Shown here piece after piece: positions 33,792 to 43,200 of a DNA stretch of 64,000 nucleotides (position 1 is its first letter; each line of letters begins with the position of its first letter). The notes beneath the pieces were generated by a model, which did no database searches, had not been told where the DNA came from, and saw only the letters and a program-made list of their open reading frames with translations. The stretch spans positions 124,001-188,000 of the forward strand of contig NZ_BBRA01000002.1 of NCBI RefSeq assembly GCF_000975035.1, read 5' to 3'. The DNA is from Demequina flava. Its GTDB lineage: Bacteria > Actinomycetota > Actinomycetes > Actinomycetales > Demequinaceae. The translations under genes and the position numbers were made by a program.

Positions 33792-34415
33792 CTATCTGAG
33801 CGCTGAGCGAAGAAACTCCCCGACGTCGAGAAGTTCTTGTTCGCTCACGCTGTGCCCGAGGCCTGCGTAAACGCGGGACGTGAGGGATGTGTGTGAGGTG
33901 AGCCATCGCTCGGTGCGCTCAACCGCCGCGTCCCAGATGACGCCGTCGCTCTCGCCTCGACCCCAGAACACGGAAGGCGCAAGGCTACTCAAGCCAGCAT
34001 CGGCCCTTTCTCCTTCTTCGGTGATAAACCCGGCCAACACGACCGTCGCCGCTACTTGTTGTGGGCGGGTACGCAGTAGTTGAGTTGCCATGAGCCCGCC
34101 TTGTGAAAACCCCACGGGAATAACCGTGCGGTCACCCAGTTCCTGATCGAGGAAGGACCACAGAGCCTCCGTGGCCTCATCGACCGGTGTCTGCGAGGGC
34201 TCATCGGGGAGCGTCAGCGGAAACCACGCCGCCGCTCCGCCGCCCATTGCCAATGGCGCCCGCACCGACACCCACGGCAAGTGGCGCGGCAACCACGCAG
34301 CAATTCCAGGTAGGTCGTGCTCGTGGGAACCATAGCCGTGCAGCAAAACCATGACGGGTGCATCCGCGGCGGCGGTGGCAAAGTTCTGGGACGCGACACA
34401 TGCGGGAATCTCCAT
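33792..34415 (-). CDS. carboxylesterase/phospholipase-type alpha/beta hydrolase
   Basis: A 207-residue alpha/beta hydrolase of the YpfH/LysoPL group. VMVLLHGYGSHEHDLPGIA holds the oxyanion hole, and the nucleophile is in PVGFSQGGLMATQL. The catalytic Asp is in GRGESDGVIWDAA and the His in YAGLGHSVSEQEL. The ATG at 34415 follows CATACT by six bases, suggesting a leaderless transcript, and it faces the osmC gene, so the pair may respond together to stress. The frame extends 91 codons upstream, but this is the antisense of the osmC region. Confidence 0.87.
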   Translation of the reverse strand: MEIPACVASQNFATAAADAPVMVLLHGYGSHEHDLPGIAAWLPRHLPWVSVRAPLAMGGGAAAWFPLTLPDEPSQTPVDEATEALWSFLDQELGDRTVIPVGFSQGGLMATQLLRTRPQQVAATVVLAGFITEEGERADAGLSSLAPSVFWGRGESDGVIWDAAVERTERWLTSHTSLTSRVYAGLGHSVSEQELLDVGEFLRSALR

Positions 34416-34452
34416 GGCGCCAGTATGCCCGCCATGCTTGACTGGACACTTC

Positions 34453-34468
34453 GGCACGGAACCGTGCC
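34453..34468. promoter_or_regulatory. 16-bp palindrome between esterase and osmC genes
   Basis: GGCACGG-AA-CCGTGCC is a perfect inverted repeat with 7-base arms in the 77-base divergent gap. Next to it TTGACT (34438-34443) could serve as a -35 for osmC. A peroxide- or OhrR-type sensor is possible but unproven. Confidence 0.55.
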
Positions 34469-34492
34469 GTGCCCCATGACGGAAGGATGACC

Positions 34493-34918
34493 ATGACTGC
34501 AACCAGCAAGGCCACCACACTTTGGCGCGGCGGACTCGCCGATGGCTCGGGAACAACGGCTCTAGGGTCAAAGGTCGCGACCGTTTCTGTTGACTGGAAG
34601 GCCCGTTCCGAAGGGAGCGCGGACACCACGACACCCGAAGAACTTCTCGCCGCTGCCCACGCCTCTTGCTATGCGATGGCCCTGTCACATGAGCTCGGCG
34701 GAAACGACACTCCTCCCGAAGAGGTCGATGTCGCCGTCGAGGTCGACTTTGTCCCCGGAGAGGGTGTCAAGGAGAGTCGTTTGAGCGTCACGGCCAAGGT
34801 TCCTGGTATCTCGGACGACGAGTTTCAGCGCATCGCCAATGCCGCCAAGGAAGGCTGCCCCATTTCGCAGGCGCTTGCCGGAGTCACCATCACATTGACG
34901 TCCGCAACCCTCGCTTAG
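34493..34918 (+). CDS. osmC: OsmC-family peroxiredoxin
   Basis: A 141-residue OsmC/Ohr-type thiol peroxidase. The two redox Cys are in AAHASCYAMALSHEL and EGCPISQALAG, and TTPEELLAAAHASCY is the family signature. The enzyme reduces organic hydroperoxides. GGAAGG at six bases favours the second ATG (34493) over the first (34487). It is monocistronic and divergent from the esterase. Confidence 0.93.
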   Translation: MTATSKATTLWRGGLADGSGTTALGSKVATVSVDWKARSEGSADTTTPEELLAAAHASCYAMALSHELGGNDTPPEEVDVAVEVDFVPGEGVKESRLSVTAKVPGISDDEFQRIANAAKEGCPISQALAGVTITLTSATLA

Positions 34919-35015
34919 CCGTTACCGGAGTTGATAAAGCACGTTGTACTATGCTTCTCAACTTCCTACCGCTAGTCGGCTAGGGGGCTGTTGACGAAGC
35001 TGAGGAGCAGTACCC

Positions 35016-36884
35016 ATGCGTTTCCAGAAGACCACCGTTGTACGTGGACTATCCGTTCTCGCGATCGCTGGCATGGCCGGTACCTTGCTGGCGACCAGCG
35101 CGAGTGCGGACCTGCCCCCTGGTTACCCACTTCCCGCCGTCGATGGCATCATCCCCGGCGGCAACCCCGCAGGCGGCAACTGGGGCGTGTGTGAGCCTGG
35201 TGTCGACCCCGCGACAGATTGCGCTGACAACGTCTGGGGCGAGCCACAGACGGGCGTGGGTTACCAAGGCGTTGACAACGCCGCCAACGTCATTGTCGGC
35301 GGCGATTTCGCTACAGGGGCTGGTGCGGCGGAGTCCGAGGGCTTGCTCGTTGTGTTCGGCTCCGCGACTTTCCCAACCGAAACGTCGGGTTACTCGATCG
35401 GTGTGGCCGGAGTCGGTTCCCGTGTGACGCCCGAGAACTCCGCCGATATGTTCCTGGTCGGAGGGGATGCAACGGTCGCAGATAGCGAGAACGTCACGGT
35501 TGGAGACTTCAACGGGGGTTACCGCTACGGAAATATTGGTGTCGGAGGCAGCACAAACTTCAATAATGCTGCGCCTACGCCCAACACCTGGGGCACACTG
35601 GGGAATATTGATGAGGCGTCGGATACATCGGTCCCGGAGCCGAACGAGTGGAACGAGCTTCTCGATTCTGGTGCGACGAATGTCCAGTTGGATCAGTACC
35701 GAGAGCTCGTAGGCGATGGGCAGACGCCCGGCCTCATGACCGTGTACTCACAGATGTGTTACTCGGAACTGGCAACGGAGCCTGTGTCGCTGGCTGAGTA
35801 CACCGGGGGGACCCGGACCGTGCACCAGGGAACAATCACTCCGTCGGGGACCGAGTTGATTCTCTCCGGCGACGGAACGTCCGACATCCAAACCTTCAAT
35901 TTTGCAGGATCGTCCATCGACCTTGATGTGCTAGAGATGGAGTTCGAGGGGATCCCTGACGACGCAGCAATTCTCATCAACTTCGAAGCCACCGACTCCA
36001 TCGACATCACGGTCAACTCCTTCAACACCGTGGGCGGTTCAGCATCGGACTTCTTCATTAACACGACACAACGCATCCTGTGGAACATTCCATATGCGCA
36101 GGACATCGTCATTGAGGGCTCCGCACAGTATCCAGGCTCGTGGCTGATCGGAAACGCGGCGTCGGACACGAATATGGCGACGACCAACACGAATGGCCGG
36201 TTGTACACGCCGGGCAACCTCCTGCAGGGCGGCCCCGTGAACGACCTCACGGGACTCGAATTCCACAACTATCCATTCACCGCCGGTCTGGCTTGTTTGA
36301 CCGACTCGATCCCCATTGGGGACTTCTCGGTGGTCAAGGAGATCACGGGCAGCGCGACGACGGAGGTTCCTAGCGACGCAGAGTTCACCGTGAACTACAC
36401 GACCAGTCCCGACGCAGGTAGCGGCACGCTCACCGTTCCGGCTGACGCCACGGTGGTCGTTTCGGACGAGTTCCCCGCTGGGACCGAGGTAACGCTGACG
36501 GAAGTGCAGCCCGCCGACACCGACGACGTCAATTGGGGAACCCCGAGCTTTGTGGGACCAAACGGCACGACGACGGATTCGGTCACGTTTACGGTCGGAG
36601 AAGACACGACCACGTCGATCACGGTTGTGAACACTGCGGACGTACCCCCGGCGCCGCCAAGCCCGAGCCCATCGCCGTCGCCTTCGACCTCGGTGACACC
36701 GTCGCCCTCGCCATCACCATCGACTTCAATGCCGACGTCGCCGTCGCCTAGCCCTTCGCACACGAATGGCGGCGAGTTGCCTGCGACTGGTGCTGATAGC
36801 GAGCAGACCGCAATTACCGTCGGATTTGCTGTGCTGCTGTTCGGCGCTGGAGTCGCACTCCTGATCGCTCGTCGCCGGAGCTAA
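35016..36884 (+). CDS. LPXTG-anchored choice-of-anchor A family surface protein
   Basis: A 622-residue cell-wall protein. A signal peptide ends after about SASA (residue 32). Residues about 60-420 form a choice-of-anchor A domain (VIVGGDFATGAG, VGGDATVADSENVTVGDFNG, YAQDIVIEGSAQYPGSW). A DUF5979-like beta domain follows (SVVKEITGSATTEVPSDAEF, VSDEFPAGTEVTLTEVQP), then a Ser/Pro repeat stalk, the sorting motif LPATG (588-592), a hydrophobic helix and Arg tail. This is the class E-type LAXTG/LPXTG surface adhesin or ice-binding-like layout. No sortase gene is in the window. It is monocistronic with an intrinsic terminator after it. Confidence 0.9.
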   Translation: MRFQKTTVVRGLSVLAIAGMAGTLLATSASADLPPGYPLPAVDGIIPGGNPAGGNWGVCEPGVDPATDCADNVWGEPQTGVGYQGVDNAANVIVGGDFATGAGAAESEGLLVVFGSATFPTETSGYSIGVAGVGSRVTPENSADMFLVGGDATVADSENVTVGDFNGGYRYGNIGVGGSTNFNNAAPTPNTWGTLGNIDEASDTSVPEPNEWNELLDSGATNVQLDQYRELVGDGQTPGLMTVYSQMCYSELATEPVSLAEYTGGTRTVHQGTITPSGTELILSGDGTSDIQTFNFAGSSIDLDVLEMEFEGIPDDAAILINFEATDSIDITVNSFNTVGGSASDFFINTTQRILWNIPYAQDIVIEGSAQYPGSWLIGNAASDTNMATTNTNGRLYTPGNLLQGGPVNDLTGLEFHNYPFTAGLACLTDSIPIGDFSVVKEITGSATTEVPSDAEFTVNYTTSPDAGSGTLTVPADATVVVSDEFPAGTEVTLTEVQPADTDDVNWGTPSFVGPNGTTTDSVTFTVGEDTTTSITVVNTADVPPAPPSPSPSPSPSTSVTPSPSPSPSTSMPTSPSPSPSHTNGGELPATGADSEQTAITVGFAVLLFGAGVALLIARRRS

Positions 36885-36898
36885 GAAGCCGGTGTGAA

Positions 36899-36947
36899 CC
36901 GAGAGGGGCCCTCAACCACAGTGGTTGAGGGCCCCTCTCGGTGTTTT
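36899..36947 (+). terminator. intrinsic terminator after the surface-protein gene
   Basis: Positions 36899-36919 and 36921-36941 are perfect reverse complements (21 bp, with one base between), followed by TGTTTT at 36942-36947. The stem lies in the 86-base gap between the convergent surface-protein and amidohydrolase genes. Confidence 0.93.
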
Positions 36948-36970
36948 CCCCGGATTGCGGGTCGAGATGC

Positions 36971-38410
36971 CTAGATGTTCCAGTGGGTGAACGAGCCCCC
37001 AACGGCTGTTGCCGCGACAGGCATCTCACGAAGCGTGTCAATGTCGCACATCAGCGGGTTCTCGTCGAGTACGACCAAGTCAGCAGTGGCTCCGACGTGG
37101 AGGCGCCGGCCATCGACGCTTGCCGCGATTGCCTGTTCGCGTGTGAGCGATTCAGCCGCGTTCCAAGGCTCGCGCTCGTCCGCGCTGCGGTGGACGGCTG
37201 CGCAGATAGCCCGCCACGGGTCGAGAGGTGCCACGGGTGCATCTGATCCCAGCGCGATCACCGCGCCTGCGTTGGCCAGTGACGCGAAGGGGAAGCAGCG
37301 ATCTGCGCGGTCCGGCCAGAGCTTTGCTGTGGCGTCGCGGTCGTCCCACAGGTGTTCGGGTTGTACTGACGCAGTGATTCCCATGTGCGCGAACCGCGCC
37401 AGGTCATCGGGCCGCACAAGTTGAGCATGTTCGATGCTGCCGCGTGCTCCAGAGGAGGCAAACGCATCGAGAGCGTGCGTCACGGCCGCATCTCCGATGG
37501 CGTGGACCGCCACAGCGAACCCTGTCTCTACTGCGCGGTTCAAGAGTGCGATCGTGTCGTCGGGGGAAACCGTGAGGTCACCAACATGGGTTGTCCCGGG
37601 GTACGGATCGTGGCAGTACGCAGTACGGGTATTGAGTGAGCCATCCGTGATGATCTTGAGCGGCCCGACCGTCAGCAGACCGTTGGTGCCCTCGATGGCC
37701 GCCCCGGTGCGAAGCCCCGCTGAAACTCGGGCGTCGAACTCGCCGGGATAGAAGCCCGAGCGCACCCGGAAGGCCTGGAGCCCGCGGGACATGCGGTACG
37801 CCCAACCGTCCAGATTCTGCGCCATTTCAAGATCGACAATGCCTACGATTCCGCGTGATGCCGCAGCAGCTGCCGCGGAGGAGAACGCGACGTCCTCGTC
37901 ACCGGGCGCCTCACGGTCAAGTCGCATCTGGAGGGCGAACGCTTCGTCCTCGCGGACCACGCCACCTGTTGACAGCGAAAAGCGGTCCCGAGCGGCTGTG
38001 TTGACCCAACACGCGTGCATGTCGCCGGAAAGCAGGATCACAGGACGCGTCGGAGCCACGTCATCCAGCACCGCGGCCGTCGCCTCGTCATCCCACAACG
38101 CATCGCGGTAGCCGTAACCAATAAGTGGCTCTTCGTGGTCGTACTCGGCTACAAGTCGTGCGGCGACAATCTGAGCGACACCTACCGCGGAGGTCGCGCC
38201 GGACACATCGAGTCGCCGGCGGACGATTGCCCACTGCGTGAAGTGCACATGCTGGTCCCACAAGCCCGGCATCGCCCACCGGCCCTCGAGATCGACGTCG
38301 TAGTCGGCCGTCTTGGGAAGCGACTCGACGAGCACGCCTTCGTGAATGTGGAGCGTCGTTGGCTCGTCAGTGCCGACGATGCGAACGTTGCGAAGTGAAT
38401 AGGTCGTCAT
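36971..38410 (-). CDS. YtcJ-like metal-dependent amidohydrolase
   Basis: A 479-residue amidohydrolase_3 family enzyme. The metal-binding pair is DQHVHFTQW, and later histidines are in HAIGDAAVTHALDAF and GSIEHAQLVRPDDL. LGSDAPVAPLDPWRA holds the conserved Asp. The family hydrolyses C-N bonds of formamide/hydantoin-like compounds, and its natural substrates are mostly unknown. The gene is isolated on its strand. Confidence 0.87.
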   Translation of the reverse strand: MTTYSLRNVRIVGTDEPTTLHIHEGVLVESLPKTADYDVDLEGRWAMPGLWDQHVHFTQWAIVRRRLDVSGATSAVGVAQIVAARLVAEYDHEEPLIGYGYRDALWDDEATAAVLDDVAPTRPVILLSGDMHACWVNTAARDRFSLSTGGVVREDEAFALQMRLDREAPGDEDVAFSSAAAAAASRGIVGIVDLEMAQNLDGWAYRMSRGLQAFRVRSGFYPGEFDARVSAGLRTGAAIEGTNGLLTVGPLKIITDGSLNTRTAYCHDPYPGTTHVGDLTVSPDDTIALLNRAVETGFAVAVHAIGDAAVTHALDAFASSGARGSIEHAQLVRPDDLARFAHMGITASVQPEHLWDDRDATAKLWPDRADRCFPFASLANAGAVIALGSDAPVAPLDPWRAICAAVHRSADEREPWNAAESLTREQAIAASVDGRRLHVGATADLVVLDENPLMCDIDTLREMPVAATAVGGSFTHWNI

Positions 38411-38491
38411 GCGGCGCGGATCTCCGGTGTCTCAAGGGCGAGGTTGTGCCAGCGGCCATGATATCCGCGTGCACGTCGATAGGATCCAGGC

Positions 38492-39280
38492 ATGCCGAAG
38501 AGTCCGCCACCCGCTCGTTACGTCGGCGGGTTTTTCACTGGCGTGCAAGATGTGCTGGTTGCTACAAAAGCATGGCGGACCCACGGTCGCACGATGGCCT
38601 GGGGCGTGCTGCCAGCAGTGATCGCCGGGTTCCTCCTGGTGACTGCCGTCGTGAGCATTGCAATCGCCTCTCCGAAGGTGGGGGAGTGGAGCGCGGATCA
38701 ACTCTCGGCCAGCGGATGGTGGCACACCCTTCTCCAATGGGCCGTGGCCATAGGGCTCGTTGTCGCAACCGGGTTGATCGCCATTAAGCTCTTCGTCTCG
38801 ATCGCGTTAATTATTGGACAACCGTTCTACGAGCGCATCAGCGCGGACGTCGATGACCTTAATCCAGCCGATGCTGCGGCTGAGGAACGCTGGTGGGTCA
38901 CCACGGCAAGGGGTGTGGGGGACGCGCTGAGGCTCCTTGCGATCTCACTGCCGACCGCGGCAGTCAGCTTCGGGGTGGGATTTGTGCCGGTTGTCGGGGC
39001 TGTCATTGGTTTCTGCCTGAGCGCCGCGATAGGTGGCTGGCTTGTGGGACTCGAGTTGACCGCGTATCCGAGCGCCCGGCGCGGAGCCGTCACCTTGCGG
39101 CAGCGCAGAGCCTTGCTGGCAACAGACCGGGCGCGTGCGTGGGGGATGGGCACTGCGGCCTATCTGCTGATGCTGATTCCAGGTGCGGCCCTCGTCGTGC
39201 TACCCGTGGGGATGGTCGCCGCGACCAAAGTAGTCAGTCAACTGCATCAAGCGGCGCTGCAGCGTCCCGAAGGGCATTAA
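38492..39280 (+). CDS. EI24-domain membrane protein (CysZ-like)
   Basis: A 262-residue protein with four or more hydrophobic helices: WGVLPAVIAGFLLVTAVVSI, AVAIGLVVATGLIAIKLFVS, TAAVSFGVGFVPVVGAVIG and TAAYLLMLIPGAALVVLPVG. The fold type is EI24/CysZ, the latter a sulfate-uptake helper. Its 47 last bases overlap the convergent LysR gene, an unusually deep 3' overlap. Confidence 0.85.
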   Translation: MPKSPPPARYVGGFFTGVQDVLVATKAWRTHGRTMAWGVLPAVIAGFLLVTAVVSIAIASPKVGEWSADQLSASGWWHTLLQWAVAIGLVVATGLIAIKLFVSIALIIGQPFYERISADVDDLNPADAAAEERWWVTTARGVGDALRLLAISLPTAAVSFGVGFVPVVGAVIGFCLSAAIGGWLVGLELTAYPSARRGAVTLRQRRALLATDRARAWGMGTAAYLLMLIPGAALVVLPVGMVAATKVVSQLHQAALQRPEGH

Positions 39281-40142
39281 GGACGACGGCGATTCCTGGT
39301 TCTCCGGCGGAGGACTCGCGCATTGCGGCAAAGACGGTGCGGCGCTGGTCAGGTGCATGGGTCATCGCAGTCACAGCGGCGGATGCTCGCTCCAGAAACA
39401 GGGACGGTAGGAACGCGACCGCGTGTCCGGACTCGACGAGAGCGAGGTGCGCTTGTAGGTCGGAAGTTTCGAACCGCACGTCGGGCTCAAAACCCGCGGC
39501 GCGGCAAGCCTGTTCGCCATAGTGGCGTGTCGCCGTGCCTTGGGGCTCCATCACCCAAGGAAGATTCACGCAATCGGCGAGACCCGCGACATCCTTGTGA
39601 CGCTGTGCTTCGGGGCTGACGCAGAGCCTGATCGTGTCTCTGACAAGGGTTTCTTGCGTGAGGCCCTTATAGAGCGGCGCGCGGTGGTGCGGGTACTCCT
39701 CGGCAACAACGATGTCGTAGTCGCGCGCCCATGTATCGCGTAGGGCGGATTCCGGCTCCACCTGAGTCATGCGCAGTCGCAAGAGCGGGGCGCGGTCGCG
39801 AAGTGCATCGAGGGTGGCCGGCAATAAGGCTAGCGCCGCTGATTGAAAGATCGCGAGGTGAACCTCGCCGCGCAGTTCCGGAGAGTTGGCCGAAACCGCG
39901 GCTTCTGCGCGTTCCAATGCGTCGAGCACATCAGTCGACGATTGCGCCAAGGCGGTGCCTGCCGGAGTCAGCACCAGGTTGCGCCCTACACGTCGCACCA
40001 GGGGCACACGTGCTTGGCGAGCTAGTGAGGTCAGTTGTTGAGAGACCGCGGACGGCGTGTAGCCCAGAGCCTGTGCCGTCGCTGCCACTGTGCCCCGCTC
40101 GGCGAACTCCACAAGCGTGCGGAGTAGTTGGGAATCAAGCAT
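39234..40142 (-). CDS. LysR-family regulator, probable regulator of putA
   Basis: A 302-residue LysR protein. The N-terminal winged helix shows LLRTLVEFAERGTVAATAQA and LGYTPSAVSQQLTSLARQAR. The effector domain from about residue 90 is of the type that binds amino-acid or aromatic ligands. It is divergent from putA with an 80-base gap that contains dyads, the standard layout of LysR regulation. Proline as coinducer is inferred from the neighbour. The C-terminus overlaps the convergent EI24 gene by 47 bases. Confidence 0.87.
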   Translation of the reverse strand: MLDSQLLRTLVEFAERGTVAATAQALGYTPSAVSQQLTSLARQARVPLVRRVGRNLVLTPAGTALAQSSTDVLDALERAEAAVSANSPELRGEVHLAIFQSAALALLPATLDALRDRAPLLRLRMTQVEPESALRDTWARDYDIVVAEEYPHHRAPLYKGLTQETLVRDTIRLCVSPEAQRHKDVAGLADCVNLPWVMEPQGTATRHYGEQACRAAGFEPDVRFETSDLQAHLALVESGHAVAFLPSLFLERASAAVTAMTHAPDQRRTVFAAMRESSAGEPGIAVVLNALRDAAAPLDAVD

Positions 40143-40154
40143 GCCCCAATGTTA

Positions 40155-40190
40155 AGCATTGCTGTATGAAAAGCAACACAAAGCATCGCT
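40155..40190. promoter_or_regulatory. LysR-type operator region in the lysR-putA gap
   Basis: TTGCT-gtatgaaa-AGCAA (40159-40176) is a perfect dyad, and AGCATTGCT (40155-40163) and AGCATCGCT (40182-40190) form two similar half-sites 27 bases apart. This fits a LysR recognition plus activation site arrangement. Confidence 0.5.
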
Positions 40191-40225
40191 GGTGCTGACG
40201 TACACCTTGAGTTCACACTGATGTG

Positions 40226-43200
40226 ATGAGCATCGACGCACAGTCCCCCTCCACTGCGCCGCACACCACTTCACCTCACGGTGAGGCCGACGCCGCTGTC
40301 GCCCTCGCACGTGAGTGGAACAAGCAGGCAGCGGGAGTTCGCGGACACCTAGGCAGCACCCTGATGAACGACATGTTGGCAGCACCCGGCGGATTGTCGT
40401 TCCTGACCGCACTCATGGACGGAATGTTCCGTCCCGAAGACCCAAAGGTGGCGGCGCAAGCACTGCGCACGGCCGCCAGCGAGGTTCCCAAGGACGTGGC
40501 ATGGCCAGTCCGCGCAAGCGTGCGTTTGGGTGGCGTGGCGGCTCGGATTGCGCCTGGAATGACGGCTGCGTTTGGGCAGCGCATCGTTCGAGGCATCGTT
40601 GGGCACCTCGTCGTTGACGCCCGTGACCGCCAGTTGTCGAAGCAATTGCGCAGTCTGCGCAGTGGCGGGGCAGAGGTGAACCTGAACCTGCTGGGAGAGG
40701 CTGTGCTCGGTCGGGCTGAGGCGGACCGTCGCGTAGAGCGCACCGCCGCGCTCATCGCTCACCCCGACGTCGACTATGTCTCGATCAAGGTCTCGGCGGC
40801 AGTTGGCCCGCACTCGCACTGGGCCGTCGAAGAGACCATTCCGGATGTCGTGGAAGCACTGCGGCCCTTGTACGTGGACGCCAAGCGCCACGGCGGTGTG
40901 TTCATCAACCTCGACATGGAGGAGTACCACGACCTCGAAATGACGGTCGAGGTCTTTACGCGCCTCATGTCCGAGCCCGACCTGAGCGACCTCAGTGCTG
41001 GAATTGTGTTGCAGGGTTACCTGCCTGAATCGCTCAGCGCGCTGGAGAAGCTCCAGAAGTTCGCGGTCGACCGAGTTGCCCGCGGCGGGGCACCGCTAAA
41101 GGTGCGCTTGGTCAAGGGGGCCAACCTTTCGATGGAGAAGGTCCAGGCCGAGATTCGGGGCTGGCGCAACGCGCCCTGGGACTCCAAGTTGGAGACGGAC
41201 GCTCACTACAAGCGCGTCGTTGACGCCGCTCTCGACCCCGACACCATTGACGCTCTTCATGTTGGTCTTGCCGGCCACAACCTGTTTGACATCGCGCTCG
41301 CCGTGAACCGCGCAAAGGAGCGCGGCCTATCCCGCGGCGTCGACGTCGAGATGCTGTTGGGCATGGCTCCGGGACAGATGGCCGCGGTGGCCTCTGACAC
41401 CGGCCCGATCCGGCTCTACACACCGGCCGTCGACCCTCGCGACTTTGATGTCGCGCTGGCTTATCTCGCGCGCCGCCTTGAGGAAGTTGCGTCGGCTGGC
41501 AACTATGTGGCCGACGCGGCACGCTTTGGCCGTTCGGATGAGGCTTTGCAGCGTCAGGAGAAGGCCTTCCGCGAGGCGTACGCCCTCTCGCTCGAGTCTC
41601 CGTCGCGCCTGCGTGGGCGCCAGCCACAAGATGCTCAGTCCCAAGACCTCGGTGCATTTGCCAACGCCGCAGACACGGACCCTGCAATCCCCGAGTCGCG
41701 GGCACAGATGCGCGCCGCCGTAATGCAGGCGCCAACCGCCGGTATTGGTGAAGCCACCGTCGCGGCCCACACCATCAGCTCCCATGAGCACCTGGATCAG
41801 GTCATTGGAACCGCCCACACCGCTGGGCAGTCGTGGGGACGCACCACCGGTGCTTACCGCGCAAAGGCACTGATGGCTATTGCCGACGCCCTTGAGGCGG
41901 CGCGTCCCCAATTGGTCGAGGTAACAGCGGCAGAGGCCGGTAAGACCATCGAGCAGTCGGACCCCGAAGTATCCGAGGCGATCGACTTTGCACGCTTCTA
42001 CGCAACCAGCGCTGCGGAACTCGACAACACTCCTGGATCTCGGCCGGTGCCGCGCGCTCTCACGCTCGTGACCCCGCCGTGGAACTTCCCAGTTGCTATC
42101 CCGGCGGGCTCGGCGCTCGCTGCGTTGGCTGCCGGCAGCGCAGTGCTCATGAAGCCCTCTTCGGAAGCGGTGCGTTGCGCGGCCGTACTGACGTCCGTCA
42201 TGCGCGATGCGCTCGCTGAGGCTGGTTTCGACCCAGAAGTGCTGCAGTTTGCCCCGATGTCGTCTCGCACGTACGGCGATGCCCTGCTTGGCGACCTGCG
42301 CATCGATCAGGTGATCCTCACCGGCGGGTTCGAGACCGCTGAGAAGTTCTTGGAGATCCAGCCGGAACTTGATGTGCGTGCGGAGACGTCGGGCAAGAAC
42401 GCCATGATCATCACCCCGCACGCAGACCTCGATCTGGCGGCTGCTGATCTGGTCTACTCCGCATTTGGGCACGCGGGCCAGAAGTGCTCGGCGGCCTCGC
42501 TCGTTGTGCTTGTCGGTTCAGTCGCTGAGTCAGAGCGGTTGCGCACCCAGGTCATTGACGCCGTCACGACCTTGCGCGTTGGTCGACCTTGGGACCCCAC
42601 AACGCAGATGGGGCCAGTCATCAAGGAGCCCACGGACAAGCTTCTGCGCGCACTGACGACCCTCGAGCCGGGGGAGAGCTGGTGGGTTCAGCCTGAGCGC
42701 CTGGGCGAGGCGCTGTGGACTCCGGGAGTGAAAGCGCCCGTGACCCGTGGATCGTGGTTCCACCTCACCGAGTGCTTTGGGCCAGTCCTTGGCGTGATGA
42801 CGGCGCCGACGCTTGAGGAAGCGGTCGCGATGGTCAACGACATCGACTACGGCCTGACCTCGGGCATCCACTCGCTAGACGAGGATGAGATCCGCTACTG
42901 GATCGACCACGTCGAGGCCGGAAACCTGTACGTCAACCGCAGCACGACCGGTGCCATTGTTCAGCGACAGCCATTCGGTGGATGGAAGCGGTCCGTCGTG
43001 GGACCGACTGTGAAGGCTGGCGGCGTTCACTATGTCCCGTCACTCACGAACTGGACACGGGTCCCTGACGAGGGCTCGCCCGCCGTCACGCCCAATGCAT
43101 CGGTGTCACGCCTTCTGGACCAGTCAAAGGCCTCGCCCTGGGTGCGGTCTGCGGCGGCGCGAGACGAAAGTGAGTGGCAGACGCGGTTTGGCGTGGGTCT

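Noticed and set aside
40211-40225. TCACA-N4-TGTGA before putA as a Crp site
   Set aside because: Arms are in the wrong order and spacing for a Crp site (consensus TGTGA-N6-TCACA), and it overlaps the start codon.
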